The notes below the pieces were generated by a model. The model was not told the origin of the DNA and made no database searches. It saw only the letters and a program-made list of their open reading frames with translations. This document shows positions 62,130 through 64,000 of a DNA stretch of 64,000 nucleotides, piece by piece. Position numbers and translations under genes: made by a program. The DNA is from Pseudonocardia sp. HH130630-07 (GTDB lineage Bacteria > Actinomycetota > Actinomycetes > Mycobacteriales > Pseudonocardiaceae). The stretch lies in assembly GCF_001698125.1 (NCBI RefSeq), contig NZ_CP013854.1, forward strand, positions 1,302,001 to 1,366,000, given 5' to 3'. Within the stretch, counting starts at the first letter, position 1; each line of letters starts with the position of its first letter.

Positions 62130-64000
62130 CGGCGGCGGACCTCGGCAGGCTGCTCACGGCGGGGGCACCGGCCCAGCATGCGGATCCGGCACCCGAACCC
62201 GCCTCGCTGACCGTCTACGAGGACAGGATCTGGCGGGCGCACCTCGCCGCGGGCGACGCGGCGTACTCCGTACCGTGCGTGTTCGACCTTGTCGGCGGGG
62301 CGGACACCGCGCGGGTGCGCGACGCCGTCCGGGCGGTCGTCACCGCGGACCCGAGGCTGACCGGGGTCGTCGAGGCCGAGGGCGACGGGTTCAGGCTCGT
62401 GCCCGGGACGGCGGGACCGGTGATCGAGGACATCGACGCCGACGACCCGGACGCCGCGGCGACCGCCTTCCTGGCCCGTCCGTTCGCCGCCGCCGATCCG
62501 CTCACCAGGGTCGCCGTCATCCACACGGCCGGGGGCCCGGACCGGGTGGCGATCGTCTTCCACCACGTGGTCATGGACGGCGCCGCGATGTCGGTGTTCG
62601 TCGCCGGCCTGCGCGCGGAGGCCGAACGCCCCGGCACCCACCCGGCTCACACGGCCGGGCACGGCCCCGTGCCGCCGGTGCGCCCGGCCGCGGACGCCTG
62701 GTGGGACCGGCTGCTCCGGGAACGCGCCGGGTGGCCGGCGTGGGACCCCACGCCCGACCCGGCCCATGCCGTGGTCACCGGGGGCGTCGTCGAGGACGTG
62801 CCGGACCCCCGGCTCACCGGGAGCACCCGGTCGGCCGCCCGCTGGCTGACGGCGGTCGCGGTGGCCCTGGCCCGGATCACCGGCCGCTCCGCGCAGTGCC
62901 TCGCGGTACCGCTCGCGAACCGGGTGGAGCTGGAGGACTTCGAGAACCCGCAGCCGATGATCAACACGCTGCCGCTGTTCGTCGAGGTCGACGACGGCCG
63001 TCCGCTGTCGGAGCTGCTCGACGCCGTGCACCGGGACCTCACCGGCATGGTCGAGCACGCTGCGACCGACCTGCGCGCGGTGGCCGGCGCCGTCCGGATC
63101 GGCCGGCCCGGCACCCGGCTCCCGATGAACGTGCTCGTCAACGTGCAGAGCGTCGTGCACGCGGAGATGCCGCTCGCGGGCGGGACCGCGCGCCCGGTGC
63201 GGGTCCACTCCGGAGCGGTCAAGGGCGCGCTGACCGTCAGCGTGAACACCGCCGACGGCGACGTGCTCGTCGAGAGCGCGCTGGCCGGCTGGACCGCCGA
63301 CACCCACACCGGGCTGCGGGACACGATCGCCGCCGTGCTGCACGGGTTGCGCAGCGAGCCCGGCCGGCCGGTCGGGGCCGTGCCGATCGGCGTCGTCGGT
63401 GCCCCCGCCACGGTGCCGGCGGAGACCGGTTCCGTCGTCGCCGAGATCCTGCAGCACGCCGGCCGCACCCCGAAGCGCACGGCGCTCACGGCCCCCGACG
63501 GCGAGCTGACCTGGGAGCAGCTGGCCGCCGGGGTCTCCGGAGCGGCCGCGGTACTGCGGGAACACGGAGTGCACCCCGGGGACAGCGTGCTGATCGCCTG
63601 TGTGCGCAGCCGCGAGTTCGTGGTGTGGGCGGCCGCGATCATGGCGGTCGGGGCCGCCTACGTACCGGTGGACATGACGCGGAGCGCCGCACGGTCGGCG
63701 AGCGTGGCCGAGCAGTCCGGCGCCGAGCTGGGCGTGTCCGACGTCCCGCTCCCCGGGATCACGACGATCCCCCTCGGGACGGCCGGGCCCGGCCACGCGC
63801 CGGTCACCGACGTCGTCACCGACCGGCGCCTGCCCGCCTACACGATCTTCACCTCGGGCACGACCGGCAGTCCGAAGGGGGTACCGGTCACCCACGCCGA
63901 CCTCCTGGCCCTGCTCGGCTCCACGACCGATCTCCTCGGGCCCGACGACGTCGTCTCCGCGGTGCACGCGTTCGCCTTCGACTTCAGCGTGTGGGAGGTC
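62126..64000 (+). CDS. NRPS protein C-A..., cut by window end
   Basis: The frame opens with ATG at 62126, overlapping the previous stop (ATGA), and stays open to 64000 (625 codons). The C domain occupies about residues 20-425, with HHVVMDGAA (nt 62561) fitting HHxxxDG. The A domain starts near 440 (LTWEQLAAGV) with FTSGTTGSPKGVPVTH near 577. The last visible residues FAFDFSVWEV give the first binding-pocket positions as D-F-W, as in threonine-activating domains, so Thr is a reasonable but partial guess. No thioesterase or MbtH gene is in view; both may lie beyond the window. Confidence 0.9.
   Translation, partial: MTAADLGRLLTAGAPAQHADPAPEPASLTVYEDRIWRAHLAAGDAAYSVPCVFDLVGGADTARVRDAVRAVVTADPRLTGVVEAEGDGFRLVPGTAGPVIEDIDADDPDAAATAFLARPFAAADPLTRVAVIHTAGGPDRVAIVFHHVVMDGAAMSVFVAGLRAEAERPGTHPAHTAGHGPVPPVRPAADAWWDRLLRERAGWPAWDPTPDPAHAVVTGGVVEDVPDPRLTGSTRSAARWLTAVAVALARITGRSAQCLAVPLANRVELEDFENPQPMINTLPLFVEVDDGRPLSELLDAVHRDLTGMVEHAATDLRAVAGAVRIGRPGTRLPMNVLVNVQSVVHAEMPLAGGTARPVRVHSGAVKGALTVSVNTADGDVLVESALAGWTADTHTGLRDTIAAVLHGLRSEPGRPVGAVPIGVVGAPATVPAETGSVVAEILQHAGRTPKRTALTAPDGELTWEQLAAGVSGAAAVLREHGVHPGDSVLIACVRSREFVVWAAAIMAVGAAYVPVDMTRSAARSASVAEQSGAELGVSDVPLPGITTIPLGTAGPGHAPVTDVVTDRRLPAYTIFTSGTTGSPKGVPVTHADLLALLGSTTDLLGPDDVVSAVHAFAFDFSVWEV

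Noticed and set aside
1..64000. tRNA, rRNA or known riboswitch
   Set aside because: Reading both strands I found no T-loop-like GGTTCGAAT element in a cloverleaf context and no recognisable riboswitch core; a tRNAscan/Infernal run would settle it.

Overview
The window is high-GC DNA with strong G/C third-position bias, frequent GTG starts and mycothiol, GlgM/GlgC and GpgS genes. It comes from an actinobacterium, most likely a Pseudonocardia-like member of the Pseudonocardiales (inference, not searched).

Positions 1-37,750 form a conserved core. Its gene order matches, from memory, the inverted Mycobacterium tuberculosis Rv1222-Rv1159A interval: anti-sigma, sigE, O-methyltransferase, glgC/glgM, DUF3117, tagA, DivIVA-like protein, gpgS, LOG protein, dapE/dapD, transporter, dapC, fdxC, Rv1171-like membrane protein, mshB, lpqW, typA, phhB and a NUDIX protein. 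The genes cover envelope stress, glycogen/maltose-1-phosphate, methylglucose lipopolysaccharide, diaminopimelate/lysine and mycothiol synthesis, peptide uptake and translation. Items absent from that reference order include a complete dipeptide ABC operon with an extra fused double ATPase, an off-context tsaD, a 49-residue Cys-rich protein behind an iron-box-like sequence, and a small decayed type I-E CRISPR array without cas genes.

An IS3-family element (about 37,729-39,091) ends the conserved order. It cuts off the 3' end of the NUDIX gene on one side and leaves only the C-terminus of a family 2 glycosyltransferase on the other, as expected for an IS-associated deletion.

Positions 39,100-49,100 are accessory. 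They hold a nitrilase-family amidase, a class I DAHP synthase preceded by a short leader peptide rich in Tyr/Trp/Phe (candidate attenuator), a YunG-like protein, a GNAT, a TetR regulator, a three-repeat secreted protein, a methyltransferase, and a four-gene cluster (two unknown proteins, an MHS transporter, a LacI regulator) with a palindromic operator candidate.

Positions 49,870-64,000 contain a non-ribosomal peptide synthetase operon that continues past the window. The order is small membrane protein, NRPS (C-A-T-C-A-T-E-C, split by a one-base frameshift in a C run), SyrP/clavaminate-synthase-like Fe(II)/2-oxoglutarate oxygenase, A-T protein, and a C-A protein cut by the window end. Nearly all joints are 4-base overlaps, so the genes are probably translationally coupled. 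The product is unknown; it probably carries a D-residue and a hydroxylated residue. Three copies of a roughly 50-bp palindromic repeat and several long perfect hairpins lie at gene ends.
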